A stretch of 64,000 bases of DNA from Bin87 sp965222895. Its GTDB lineage: Bacteria; Chloroflexota; Dehalococcoidia; Lucifugimonadales; UBA3495. This document shows positions 51,350-60,900 of the stretch, one piece after another. Location of the stretch: NCBI GenBank assembly GCA_965222895.1, contig CBDCVB010000002.1, forward strand, positions 1,178,001 through 1,242,000, given 5' to 3'. The notes under the pieces are model-generated. The model did not search any database, was not told the DNA's origin, and saw only the letters and a list, made by a program, of their open reading frames with translations. Numbering within the stretch: the first letter of the stretch is position 1; every line of letters starts with the position of its first letter. The position numbers were made by a program, and so were the translations under genes.

Positions 51350-51631
51350 GTGGTCAGCATAAACTTGGACAAGCTTGACGAAGAAATAGCGGTGCGCCTG
51401 CGCGCCCGCGCCGTGGGCAACGAATGCTCCATTGAGGAAGAAGCGCTGAACATACTGCGCATTGCCCTTGACAAGCCGGGCGTGCTGCCGCACCCCAAGA
51501 ACCACGCCGCAGCCATCCACGAGCTGTTCAAAGACCTCGGCGTCGTGGATGTAGTGGTTCCGCCGCGGAGCTCGGGGGAGCCGATACAGTTCATTTTCAA
51601 GGATGATGACTCCGATGCCGACGATTCTTGA
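51350..51631 (+). CDS. FitA/VapB-type antitoxin
   Basis: 93 residues with a GTG start after GGAGGTG. Ribbon-helix-helix start VSINLDKLDEEIAVRLRARA then GNECSIEEEALNILRIAL is the FitA/Phd-like antitoxin pattern; the C-terminal half (IHELFKDLGVVDVVVPPRSS) binds the toxin. It overlaps the toxin gene by 29 bases. An ATG at 51311 is in frame but lacks a ribosome site. Confidence 0.8.
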   Translation: MVSINLDKLDEEIAVRLRARAVGNECSIEEEALNILRIALDKPGVLPHPKNHAAAIHELFKDLGVVDVVVPPRSSGEPIQFIFKDDDSDADDS

Positions 51632-52052
51632 TACCAACGTAACGTCGGAGTTGGTGAGAGAACGCGTCCATCCGGCAGTCCTGGCTTGGTGGCAACTGCA
51701 AGTTATTCAGGAGACGTACACGACCGCTGTAACCGAGGCGGAAATGCGTCGCGGCCTTGCCATCATGCCTGCCGGGCGCCGGCGAAACGGTTTGTCTCTC
51801 CAAACCGATTATCTGCTCCGCGTGTATTTTGAAACCCGCATCTTGCCTTTTGACAGTGCGGCCGCTCAAGTCTATGCCGAAATATATGCCAGCCGTCGCG
51901 CCATGGGGCGGCGTATTGAGCAAGATGATTGCCAAATTGCCGCCATCGCCCGCTCCCACGATATGGCCATTGCCACCAGAAACACCAGCGATTTTATGGA
52001 TTGCCGCATCGAACTCATCAACCCCTGGTCAACCGAAGGAACGTCCCAGTAA
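51603..52052 (+). CDS. FitB/VapC-type PIN-domain toxin
   Basis: 149 residues. PIN acidic residues: ILDTNVTSELVR (Asp), VTEAEMRRGL (Glu), EQDDCQIAAIARSHD (Asp) and TRNTSDF (Asp). Likely Mg-dependent RNase, held by the antitoxin upstream. Several start ATGs in line (51603, 51606, 51615). Stop TAA overlaps the proS ATG, so toxin and ProS are coupled. Confidence 0.85.
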   Translation: MMTPMPTILDTNVTSELVRERVHPAVLAWWQLQVIQETYTTAVTEAEMRRGLAIMPAGRRRNGLSLQTDYLLRVYFETRILPFDSAAAQVYAEIYASRRAMGRRIEQDDCQIAAIARSHDMAIATRNTSDFMDCRIELINPWSTEGTSQ

Positions 52053-53755
52053 TGCGCATCTCCAAACTAGTCACCCGCACCCTGCGCGACGATCCGCCGG
52101 AGGCTGAAACGGCCAGCCACCGGTTGATGCTGCGGGCCGGTCTGATCCAGCAGGTGGCCGCTGGCGTCTATGCTTACCTGCCGCTGGCGTGGCGCTCCCT
52201 GCTCAAGATCGAGCAGATCGTCCGCGAGGAGATGGACGCCGCCGGCAGTCAGGAACTGCGATTGCCGAGTCTGCAACCCCGGGAATTGTGGGAGCAGACC
52301 AACCGGGCCGCCGCTTTTGGCGACAACCTCTTTACGCTGGAAGACCGGCGCGGACGGCCCATGGTCATTGCGCCCACCCACGAAGAGGTAATTACCAACG
52401 TGGTCAAGGGCAATGTCCAGAGCTACCGCGATCTGCCGGTCATCCTGTACCAGATGCAGACTAAGTTCCGCGACGAACCCAGACCCCGGGCTGGCCTGGT
52501 GCGGGTCCGCGAATTCACAATGAAGGATGCCTACTCCTTCGACGCCGATGAGGATGGGCTGGAGCTGTCGTACCAGGCCATGGCCCAGGCCTACCGCAAC
52601 GTATTCCGCCGGTGCAGCGTGCCCGTCCTGATGGCCGAGGCAGATTCCGGCGCCATTGGGGGCAAGGACTCCCACGAGTTTCTGCTGCCCACCGACACCG
52701 GCGAGGACACGGTCATCACGTGCCCCGGCTGCGGTTACACCGCCAACGCGGAGAAGGCCGCCGGGGTCTATCCGGCCCGGGAAACTCCGGCGGCGCTGCC
52801 TCTGGAACCGGTCAGCACGCCCGGTATCAAGACCATCGCCGGGCTGGCTGAGTTGCTCGGTGTGCCTGAATCACAGACGCTCAAGGCCGTGTTCTACCAG
52901 GCCGATGGCGAGGTGGTTTTCGTGACCATCCGCGGCGACCTGGATGTGAACGAGGTCAAGCTGAAGAACGCCCTGCACTGCAACGACCTGCGCCTGGCCG
53001 ACGATGATGAGGTGGCCGGCGCGGGACTGGTCGCCGGCTCTGCATCCGCCATTGGCATCACCAGCATCAAGCGCGTCGCCGACCCGTCCATACAGAACGG
53101 CGGCAATTTCGTGGTTGGCGCCAACCAGCCCGACACCCACTACCGGAACGCCAACTATCCCCGCGACTTCGACGCCGACCTGATTACCGACATCGCCCTC
53201 GCCCAACCGGGCCATCTCTGCATACAATGTGGCGCAGAGCTGGAATCCACGCGCGGCGTTGAGGTGGGGCACATCTTCAAGCTGGGCACCTTCTTCAGCG
53301 AGGCATTGGGAGCAAATTACCTGGATCAGCACGGTCAGCAGACGCCCATCGTGATGGGGTGTTACGGCATCGGGGTCAGCCGTGTCCTCGCCGCCGCCAT
53401 TGAGCAGAACCATGACGACAACGGCATCGTTTTCCCAACTCCCATCGCCCCCTATCAGGTTTACCTGGTGGGACTGAATATGTCAGACGAAAGCGTGGCT
53501 GAGGCGGCGGTTGAGCTGTACGACCGGCTCTGGGCCGGCGGCGTTGAGACGCTGTTCGACGACCGGGAGGATGCTGCCGCCGGGGTAAAATTCAACGACG
53601 CCGACCTGATCGGGCTGCCGGTACGCCTGGTGGTGAGCCCGCGCAACCTGCGCCAGGGCGCCGTGGAGGTGCGCCGCCGCACCGACACCGACGCCGAGAT
53701 GGTTACCCTAGACGCCGTGGTGTCCACGGTGCAGGGGATGCTCGCGGACGCTTAG
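52052..53755 (+). CDS. proS: Prolyl-tRNA synthetase (bacterial type, with editing domain)
   Basis: 567 residues. Class II motifs: motif 1 region LPLAWRSLLKIEQIVREEMD, motif 2 YQMQTKFRDEPRPRAGLVRVREFTMKD, motif 3 GCYGIGVSRVLAAAIEQ. The insertion domain (about 230-390) with ADGEVVFVTIRGD is the YbaK-like editing domain. It charges tRNA-Pro. ATG 52052 overlaps the PIN toxin stop (TAATG). A separate YbaK protein is encoded 2 kb away on the other strand. Confidence 0.94.
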   Translation: MRISKLVTRTLRDDPPEAETASHRLMLRAGLIQQVAAGVYAYLPLAWRSLLKIEQIVREEMDAAGSQELRLPSLQPRELWEQTNRAAAFGDNLFTLEDRRGRPMVIAPTHEEVITNVVKGNVQSYRDLPVILYQMQTKFRDEPRPRAGLVRVREFTMKDAYSFDADEDGLELSYQAMAQAYRNVFRRCSVPVLMAEADSGAIGGKDSHEFLLPTDTGEDTVITCPGCGYTANAEKAAGVYPARETPAALPLEPVSTPGIKTIAGLAELLGVPESQTLKAVFYQADGEVVFVTIRGDLDVNEVKLKNALHCNDLRLADDDEVAGAGLVAGSASAIGITSIKRVADPSIQNGGNFVVGANQPDTHYRNANYPRDFDADLITDIALAQPGHLCIQCGAELESTRGVEVGHIFKLGTFFSEALGANYLDQHGQQTPIVMGCYGIGVSRVLAAAIEQNHDDNGIVFPTPIAPYQVYLVGLNMSDESVAEAAVELYDRLWAGGVETLFDDREDAAAGVKFNDADLIGLPVRLVVSPRNLRQGAVEVRRRTDTDAEMVTLDAVVSTVQGMLADA

Positions 53756-54291
53756 CGCGGCGACAGGAATCGGCTCAGCATCACCATGTTGGCCTTGAGC
53801 TGCGGGGCCAGCTCGGTGCCGCCGGCGGTCAGCAGCAGCAGCAGCCGGATCTGGGCCGACAGGTCGCCGGCCAGCCTGGATTTCGCCTCGGCGATGGTAT
53901 CGCCTTCGACCGGCACCCGCAGTCCGTTCAGCGGCAGCGCGTGGCGAGACTCGCCGGCCCAATACTTGTCCAGGCTGTCGATGATGACAATGGGAATCTC
54001 GCGGCTGACGACGAAGAGGGCTTCCGGCGGGCTGTCGTCAGGAGTCAACACGCTGGCGAATGCGCGAGTAACATCGCTGTGGTTAATGTGGAACACGGCG
54101 GCGTTGGGCTGACTGGCCGACGTGAAACCCCAATCCCATTCGGAAAGATCGGTGGTATTGCCGTTGGGCATGATGGTAACGGGCAGCGAAACGTCTTCCG
54201 CCAGCGGCTGTCCTTCGCCGCCCGAATCACCCTCGGGGCGGAGGCCGAAAACCGAGTCGCCTGGTTCGCCGTGGTTTTCAGGGGTGGTCAT
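53752..54291 (-). CDS. Unknown protein downstream of the DUF3467-like gene
   Basis: 179 residues. Gly/Glu-rich N-terminus, then PVTIMPNGNTTDLSEWDWGF, EALFVVSREIPIVIIDSLDK and a C-terminal Leu-rich helix (SAQIRLLLLLTAGG). No family known to me. It lies 18 bases after the DUF3467-like gene and ends tail to tail with proS (3-base overlap). Confidence 0.65.
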   Translation of the reverse strand: MTTPENHGEPGDSVFGLRPEGDSGGEGQPLAEDVSLPVTIMPNGNTTDLSEWDWGFTSASQPNAAVFHINHSDVTRAFASVLTPDDSPPEALFVVSREIPIVIIDSLDKYWAGESRHALPLNGLRVPVEGDTIAEAKSRLAGDLSAQIRLLLLLTAGGTELAPQLKANMVMLSRFLSPR

Positions 54292-54309
54292 GACACTTCC
54301 CGACTTCGC

Positions 54310-54708
54310 CTAATGCTCGTGTTCATCCTGGCCGATTTCCCAGGCGGCATACACCTGTTCGGGCAGCGTAATGGGGCCGACCGCTTCCTCGTATTCGCGC
54401 ACGTGCTTGCTGGTCAGCACGGCGATGGCCTTCAACATCTGGGGGCTAACCTTGATGCGAGCCCTGAGGATTGGTTCACGCTCTTCCAGTTGCTCTCCGA
54501 AGAATAGCACCGCCGAGTACAGGCTGCTGAAAACGTGGAACGAGTCGCAATAGAACGTAATCGGATCCAGGGCGCCTGGCGCCTCCGCCGCCGCGGGAGC
54601 AGCGGCAACGTTGACGTTGAGGGGCTTAACATCGCCCGGATTTAGGAACGATTGCTCCTGAGGCGGCTTGTCTTCGGGGGGAACATAAGGACGCTGTATG
54701 ATGGGCAT
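54310..54708 (-). CDS. DUF3467-like protein
   Basis: 132 residues. After a Pro-rich leader (MPIIQRPYVPPEDKPPQEQS) comes ITFYCDSFHVFSSLYSAVLF, then LRARIKVSPQMLKAIAVLTS and YEEAVGPITLPE. This follows the DUF3467 pattern (YxDxFxVxxSxxDVxLxF...RIxMSPxxAKxLxxxLxxxVxxYExxxGxI). GGAGGA precedes ATG 54708. Function unknown. Confidence 0.7.
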   Translation of the reverse strand: MPIIQRPYVPPEDKPPQEQSFLNPGDVKPLNVNVAAAPAAAEAPGALDPITFYCDSFHVFSSLYSAVLFFGEQLEEREPILRARIKVSPQMLKAIAVLTSKHVREYEEAVGPITLPEQVYAAWEIGQDEHEH

Positions 54709-54762
54709 AATTCCTCCGGCCCGCCAGCCCGGCGCGGCATTGGGTATCGACAATTCGTTGCC

Positions 54763-54768
54763 ATTATA
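54763..54768 (-). promoter_or_regulatory. TATAAT -10 of the DUF3467-like gene
   Basis: TATAAT on the minus strand, 55 bases before ATG 54708; weak -35. Confidence 0.5.
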
Positions 54769-54902
54769 GCGGGTTTGCCGCCAGTATGTAGAAAGCCCGC
54801 CGGCCGCCTGGGAAACCGCGCGTGGCAACGTCGGCCGCGCGCGCCGATTGGTCAATTACTCCACGGGCCCTATGCCGGAACGACCAAGGCACCGTTGTTC
54901 CG

Positions 54903-55955
54903 TCAATCGGTAGCCCGAAACTCTGTCTCGTCGAGCGCGTACCAGAACACGCCGCCGGATGCGACATCACCTCGTATGCGGTCGTCGATCAATGCGGAGG
55001 CAACCACCGGCCGGGCCTGGTTTCCAGTGAAGCGAGTCAGCAATGCTGCGTTCCGGATGGCTCGGCGGGTGTCGCGTTCATCCGCGGTGTAAGACGCTTC
55101 CAAAGTTACGTACCAGAGTTCGTCGTTAGCATCCGCCGCGGTGAAAATAAGATCAGCGAGCACCAGACTTTCAATTTCGTTCGCCGCCAGATCTGACGTG
55201 TCATTTTCCCCCAACAGGTCTGCCATTTCCCGTTGCGTTACCCTGGATCGATAAGCCAATCCCATCCGCAGCGCGATGACCACCGACTGTTCCACCGCCA
55301 GGTTTTGTGCGAAGCGGCCCTTGATGGGCGCTATGTCGTCGCGCAACCGGTCTACCGATCGCTCCAGCCGGGTTTGCCTACCGGCCAATTCTTCCTGCCC
55401 AACCTTCAACTCGGTTACGTCGGTACGCAGCTCTTCCTGACCTGCCTTCAACTCGGTTACGTCGGCGCGCAGCTCGGTTACGTCGGCACGCAGCTCTTCC
55501 TGCCCAACCTTCAACTCCGTTACGTCGGCACGCAGCTCTTCCTGCCCAACCTTCAACTCCGTTACGTCGGCGCGCAGCTCTTCCTGCCCAACCTTCAACT
55601 CCGTTACGTCGGCGCGCAACTCCGTTACGTCGGCGCGCAGCTCTTCCTGCCCAACCTTCAACTCCGTTACGTCGGCGCGCAACTCCTTTACGTCGGCGCG
55701 CAACTCCTTTACGTCAGTACGCAACTCGTTTACGTCAGTACGCAACTCGTTTACGTCAGTACGCAACTCGTCCTGACCAGCTTCAAGATGGTGAACCGAT
55801 TCGCTCAATCTCGATATACTGGCGGTGAGAGCAGCCATGGCCTGGGGAAGATTCAGGACCTCTTCGCTCAGCACCAGCGCCCGGAGGGTGCTCGCCCAAT
55901 GCGGGTGCGTCTCCAGGATTCTGGCCAAGTCTTCGATATTGTTGATAGTCGTCAT
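54903..55955 (-). CDS. Heptad-repeat coiled-coil protein with a C-terminal nuclease-like domain
   Basis: About 350 residues. From about 60 to 180 it is built of heptads of the type ELRADVT / ELKVGQE (for example EELRADVTELKVGQ), a long regular coiled coil encoded by 21- and 42-bp DNA repeats. The last 140 residues (AVEQSVVIALRMGLAYRSRV, WYVTLEASYTADERDTRRAI, RPVVASALIDDRI) look like the DUF3782-type restriction-like fold, where the coiled coil brings a nuclease-like end. The key acidic-Lys pair is replaced (TLEAS). ATG 55955 is preferred over an in-frame codon upstream. Confidence 0.7.
   Translation of the reverse strand: MTTINNIEDLARILETHPHWASTLRALVLSEEVLNLPQAMAALTASISRLSESVHHLEAGQDELRTDVNELRTDVNELRTDVKELRADVKELRADVTELKVGQEELRADVTELRADVTELKVGQEELRADVTELKVGQEELRADVTELKVGQEELRADVTELRADVTELKAGQEELRTDVTELKVGQEELAGRQTRLERSVDRLRDDIAPIKGRFAQNLAVEQSVVIALRMGLAYRSRVTQREMADLLGENDTSDLAANEIESLVLADLIFTAADANDELWYVTLEASYTADERDTRRAIRNAALLTRFTGNQARPVVASALIDDRIRGDVASGGVFWYALDETEFRATD
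55418..55775. repeat. Coding tandem repeat (21/42 bp units)
   Basis: Units such as GTTACGTCGGCGCGCAGCTC TTCCTGCCCAACCTTCAACTC repeat in tandem about seven to nine times, then 21-bp units (GTACGCAACTCGTTTACGTCA) three times. They encode the coiled coil above. Repeat number may vary between strains. Confidence 0.85.
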
Positions 55956-55991
55956 GTTCTCGCCGATACACAACCATTCTACCAGCCGGGA

Positions 55992-56531
55992 TCAGTTCGT
56001 CGACTGCGACAATCCCTCTATAAACTCCAGGTTCGGCAGCTTGGACAACTCCTGCGGCGGCATTTTCAGCTTGGCGGAGCGGCTGCCCGCGCCGAGGATG
56101 ATGTAGTCCATCTCCAGTAGGCGCTGGTCGGCGTAGATGGGCAAATCGTCGGGGAGGGCAAAGGCCGTTACGCCGCCGATGAGCATGCCGGTGAGGTCGC
56201 TCGTTTCGTCGGGGGAGGCAAAGGAAGCCCGCGAGACACCCATCAGCCGGCGGACGCTGCGGTTCACGTCCAGCCGGTCGCTGGCGCGCACGATGCAAGC
56301 GGAGTATCGGGATGTGCCCCGCTTGCTGGCCACCACTATGGTGTTGGCGCTGTGGAGCAGGTCGTAACCATACTCGGCGCAGAAATCCGCAGTGTCGCCA
56401 AACCGTGGGTCAATGGCAATCCATTCCCAATCGGCGATGGACAAATCGGCCAGCGCCGCCCGTACCTTGCTTTCAATCTCGGCGTCGTCCGGTGGGTAGC
56501 CGTCCGGCGGGTGGTCGTTAAGTGCATTCAT
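55992..56531 (-). CDS. YbaK/ProX-type aminoacyl-tRNA deacylase
   Basis: 179 residues. IESKVRAALADLSIADWEWI, NTIVVASKRGTSRYSACIVR (with the conserved Lys), ETSDLTGMLIGGVTAFALPD and MDYIILGAGSRSAKLKMPP are YbaK-domain signatures. Such proteins clear mischarged Cys- or Ala-tRNA-Pro. proS is only 2 kb away on the opposite strand. It starts 6 bases after the MaoC-like gene. Confidence 0.85.
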   Translation of the reverse strand: MNALNDHPPDGYPPDDAEIESKVRAALADLSIADWEWIAIDPRFGDTADFCAEYGYDLLHSANTIVVASKRGTSRYSACIVRASDRLDVNRSVRRLMGVSRASFASPDETSDLTGMLIGGVTAFALPDDLPIYADQRLLEMDYIILGAGSRSAKLKMPPQELSKLPNLEFIEGLSQSTN

Positions 56532-56537
56532 GGTCGT

Positions 56538-57542
56538 CTAGCGGAGCGTCAGGGTGGCATCGGACAGGCAGACCAGCTCATCACGCTGGTTGACGCCGCG
56601 AATGCGGCACTGCACCTTGCGCTGGCCGTAGAGATTTGCGCCGGCGCCGGTCACCTCGCCGGAGAAGGTCACCACGTCGCCGGCCCGGAAGGGGGTGATG
56701 GCGCGCATCAGCAGGCTGCCGCCGTTGTAGAGCGCTTCGGGCGGGAAATTCAGGCCCAGGAAACGGTCAACGTAGGACAACGTGGCGGGGCCCGCGTTCA
56801 CGGCTCCTCCAAAAATGTTCTGCCTGGCAAACTCTTCGTCGGTGTGAATGTTGCTGGGGCTCGGGCGGCCGGCCAGTCGCTGGGCATTCTTGCGCAGGAT
56901 GTTCTCGGTGGTTTCGCCGGTCGCCAGAGTTCGAGGCAACACCGTACCCGCCCGGGCATCGTCCCAGGTCAGAAACTGGGATTCGTCGGGGACGGCGCCG
57001 GTGTCGGGCAGGATGTTGGCCTCGGCAGCGTCGTCGGGGACGGTGCGTTGCCCGCTGACGTACTCGAAGATGCAGGTGTAATCGTAGCTGGCGACCACGG
57101 CGCCCGACTCGCCAAAGGCCGACACCCGGAAGGTAACAAACTTGCTGCCACGGCGTTCGTACTTCTCGAGCACCCGACGATTTCCGGTTATCTTCTCACC
57201 GGCGAATACCGGTCGATACCACCGCATTTCGCACTTGGCGAACGGCGTCTGGCGGCGTGCCGTGGTCGAGCGTTCCTGAGCCACAAACCCGTTGGCCTCG
57301 GCAATTTCGTCGCGCAGCAGCGGCGCATAGGTCAGGGCCATGGTGGGCATGGCCATCAGCGGCGCGGGGGGTGTGCCGGCGGTTGGCATCCGGTAACGCG
57401 GGTCGGGGTTTTGGGCGCAGGCCGCATATTCCGCAATGTCGGCGTCCGAAATGGTTACTTCCGTAGCGCCCCCCGACTGTCCCTTCCGCACCGCATCGTA
57501 AGTCCAGAGTCGTTCGGTTTCGGTAACATTTTGTTGGGTCAT
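56538..57542 (-). CDS. MaoC-like double-hotdog dehydratase
   Basis: 334 residues, two hotdog halves. First half: AQNPDPRYR; second half: NIHTDEEFARQNIFGGAVNA (hydratase-2 type Asp/His loop), GDVVTFSGEVTGAGANLYGQ. Probably hydrates or dehydrates an acyl-CoA or a related thioester. AGGAGG lies before ATG 57542, and a TATAAT lies at 57572-57577 just upstream. Confidence 0.85.
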   Translation of the reverse strand: MTQQNVTETERLWTYDAVRKGQSGGATEVTISDADIAEYAACAQNPDPRYRMPTAGTPPAPLMAMPTMALTYAPLLRDEIAEANGFVAQERSTTARRQTPFAKCEMRWYRPVFAGEKITGNRRVLEKYERRGSKFVTFRVSAFGESGAVVASYDYTCIFEYVSGQRTVPDDAAEANILPDTGAVPDESQFLTWDDARAGTVLPRTLATGETTENILRKNAQRLAGRPSPSNIHTDEEFARQNIFGGAVNAGPATLSYVDRFLGLNFPPEALYNGGSLLMRAITPFRAGDVVTFSGEVTGAGANLYGQRKVQCRIRGVNQRDELVCLSDATLTLR

Positions 57543-57571
57543 TGTGATGCCTCCTGTCTGCGAGCGACGCA

Positions 57572-57577
57572 ATTATA
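57572..57577 (-). promoter_or_regulatory. TATAAT -10 of the MaoC-like gene
   Basis: TATAAT on the minus strand, 29 bases before ATG 57542; short leader with AGGAGG. Confidence 0.5.
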
Positions 57578-57690
57578 ACGCCAGGTGGTGAGTTGCGTCG
57601 GGGCAAATCCCGGTCGCCGTCGTTGCGGGCGCATTGGCGCAATCTCCGTCCCAACCCCACACCGCTGCAACTGGGTGACCGCGCTATCAC

Positions 57691-57838
57691 GCGTACCCAC
57701 TTTAATCTGTCATTGCGAGGAGGATGGCGACTTGGCAACCTTGATGAGGTTGAACATTCGTCGACGCACCTCCGTTGCTACGGCGACGGGATTGCCGCGC
57801 TACGCTCGCAATGACACAGTCGGTACGCATGAAAGTGG
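57691..57838 (-). repeat. Dispersed CATTGCGAG element, complete copy
   Basis: 148 bp. Terminal inverted repeats GCGTACC...GTCATTGCGAG / CTCGCAATGAC...GGTACGC. Internal CCTTGATGAGGTTGAAC and CCGTTGCTACGGCGACG match copy A (32331-32438) in inverse orientation. The form is that of a MITE or a REP-type element. Confidence 0.8.
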
Positions 57839-57921
57839 GTATACATGAGGCTGACCGCGCTGGCATGACATTCAATCAACCGCCGTGTTAGGCTCAAACA
57901 TCGCCGCTCCCGGCAGGAACC

Positions 57922-60900
57922 ATGGCTAGCCAGACTGAATCCACAAACCAGCCACCGCCGGCAGTAATTACCGTGCCGGTGGGCCAGGCGGCGTTGACCG
58001 CCCTTGGACAGGCGGTGGAGCGCGCGCAGTCCGGCGACCCATTCGCACGGGTTGTGGTGGTGGCCGACCATCTCGATGCGGCCAGTTCGGTGCGCCATTG
58101 GCTCGGCGCGCTCGGTGTGGTCAACGTAACGGTGCAGACCGGGGTACGTCTCGCCGGCGACCTGGCCCAACCCGGATTGCGTCCGGAAGGGGCCACGCAG
58201 TTCGGCGCCGCGCGGTCCGGGGCGCTCAGGCCGCTGACCCGGGCGCTGGAATCCCAGGCGGTGCGGCAGGTGGCGGGGCCGGCGATCAATTCCGCCGGCT
58301 TGCAACTATCACCGGCTGGCCGCCGTCGCCTCTACCAGTCCGTTGCCGCCGCTTTCCGCGAGATGCAGGAACGCCCGCGACCCGGCGGCGCCGACGCGTC
58401 AACAGGCGCTGCGCTCCTGGACTCAACGCCGCTCGACATCGAAAAGCTGTTCGGCGAATACCGGGCGCTGCTGCGAGGACGGGGCTACTACACACGGGGC
58501 GAGCTGCCCGAGTTGGCCGCCGTTGCCGTCGATAGCCATTGGTCGTCAGGAGACCTACCTGCCACCATCTACTACCTGCCCCGTCGGTTTACCGCACCCG
58601 AAATGCGACTGGTTCGCGCTCTGCTGGACAAAGACCGCTGCCAGGTGATTATCGGTTTGACCCACGACGCGGATGCCGACGCGCCCGTCGTCGGACTGGC
58701 GGCTGTCCTGGGCGCACCGGACACCGGCATCCCGGAGCCGGCCGACCGGCATTATTTGCAGCATCCATCGCAACCGCAGCATCCACTGCAACCAAAGCAT
58801 CCGTTGCAACAAAAAGCGGATGCCGGCACGCTGTCCATCGTGGCGGCTCCCGACCCCACGGAAGAGGTACGGGCGGTGGTGCGGCAGATTGTGTCGGACG
58901 GAGATGCTACGCCGTTCTACCGCACCGCCATCGTGCATCGGCAGATTGCTCCCTACGCCAGCCTGTTGCGCCAGGAACTGACCTTCGCTGGCATCCCGTT
59001 CGCCGGGCTGGAGCGCCGCACCCTGGCTGACACGCTGCCGGGCCGGCTGCTGCTGGGCCTGGTGGACCTGGCCGTGGCGGGCAACCCGGAAACCAAAGGC
59101 AGCATAGACCGGGAACGCCTCATCGACTGGCTGACCTCCGCTCCGGTGAAGTACCGGACGCGCCCGGCCGCCGGCGATGGGCCAGCCCGGTGGCGCACGA
59201 CGCCGGCGGCGGGTTGGGCGCAATTGGCCCGCACCGCCCGCGCCAACGGCCCAGCCGCGCAGTGGGCCAGCCGGCTGAAAGCCCACGTTGACCAGCAGCA
59301 ACGTCGAGCCGCCCACTACGCCGGTGTGAACACATCCTCTACGGACTCCGATGGGGACGGCGCTGGGGACGCCGATGGCGAACACCCGCAGGTGCAGCGC
59401 GACCGCCACCTCGCCGACGAGCTGTCCCGTTTCGTCAACAGCCTTGCCCGGCGGCTGCGTGAACTCGCCAACCCGCCAGACCCGTCCTGGGAGTCGGTGG
59501 CGGCGCTGCTGAAGCAGGTGCTCGACGATTACCTGTGGCGCGAACCGGGCCAACGGGAAGACAACCAAAGGATCGAAGATGCGGTGGACGCGCTGGCGAA
59601 TCTTGCCGAGTGGCACACCGACTACAGTATCCGGGTTTTGCAGGAGACCATTTACGAATCGCTGGAAGCCCCGGTTTCCGACCGGGGTCGACCAGTGGGC
59701 GCCGGCGTGTACATCGGCCCGCCCGCCGGCATCGTCGGCGCTCGTTATCAGATGGTGTACGCGGTCGGCATGATTGAGCGCGAGTTTCCGCCGCGCCCTC
59801 GCGCCAATCCGTGGTTGCATGACGATGCTGCCCGGCTGCGGCATGACACCGCCCTGGAACGCTACGATTTTCTGGGCGCGATGGCTGCTGCGGATGAGGC
59901 CGTGTTGTGTTACCCGGCGGTGCGCGAGCAACACTATGCGGCCCACCCGTCCCGCTGGCTGACCGAAGCGGCCAACGGGCTGCATCACGCCGCCGGCAAT
60001 GCGGAGCGTCTCACCTACGAGACGCTGGCCGCCGACGCCGATGCCAGGCCATGGCTCACCGTAATTCCGTCCCGCGAATCGGGATTGAGGCAACTGTCCG
60101 CACACGCCAACGGGCACACGCCACACACCAACGGGCTGACGCTCGCGATCCAGCCGGCCGACGGCGCGGATTACAACCTGATGCACCTGATAGTACACCC
60201 GCGGCTCACCCTCGCTGCGCACCCGGCGTTGCAGCAGGAAATTCGCCTGGTTCGCGCGCTGGAAGGCCGGCTGGCGCGCCGCAGCGATTTCCTCACCGAG
60301 TGGGATGGACGGGTCGGTGAAGATGTACCACGGATGATGGCCCTGGGTACGCGCCAGCAACCCGTTTCAGCCAGCCGCCTGGAGATGTGGGCGCGCTGCC
60401 CGTATCAGTATTTCCTCGCTCGCAGTCTGGGACTGGAGGGGCTGCCCGAGGCGGAATCGGATGAAATATCAGCGCTGGACCGGGGCTCGCTGGTGCACCG
60501 GATTCTGGAGCGATTCGTCGGAGCGCCGGCCCGGGACCTGAAAACCCTGCTGGCGGTGGCCGCAGAGGAGTTCGCCGCAGCCGAACAACAGGGCATTACC
60601 GGCTACCATCTGCTTTGGGAAATACAGAAGGCGACCATCCGCGACCGGCTGGCGGAGTTGTTAGCCGCCGAAACGGAATGGCTGGGCGATGTCGGTTTGG
60701 TGGTGTCGGATGCCGAGGTGAATTTCGGGCCGGGCACCGGCGTCGGCGAGGTCAGCGTGGCGGTGGCCGGCCTGGGCGACGTATGGTTCCGGGGCGCAAT
60801 TGACCGTCTGGACGTGCTGCCTAACTCGGTGCGCGTTCGGGATTTCAAGACCGGCGCTCCCGAAAATTACCTCGTGGGAAGGCAGGGCGGGCGGCCCAAA

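Noticed and set aside
52612..52925. Extra small frames inside proS
   Set aside because: Shadows of the proS frame with Arg/Ala/Pro-rich nonsense sequence.
55418..55775. Regular repeats as a CRISPR array
   Set aside because: Units are multiples of 21 bp, in frame, and encode heptads of a coiled-coil protein.
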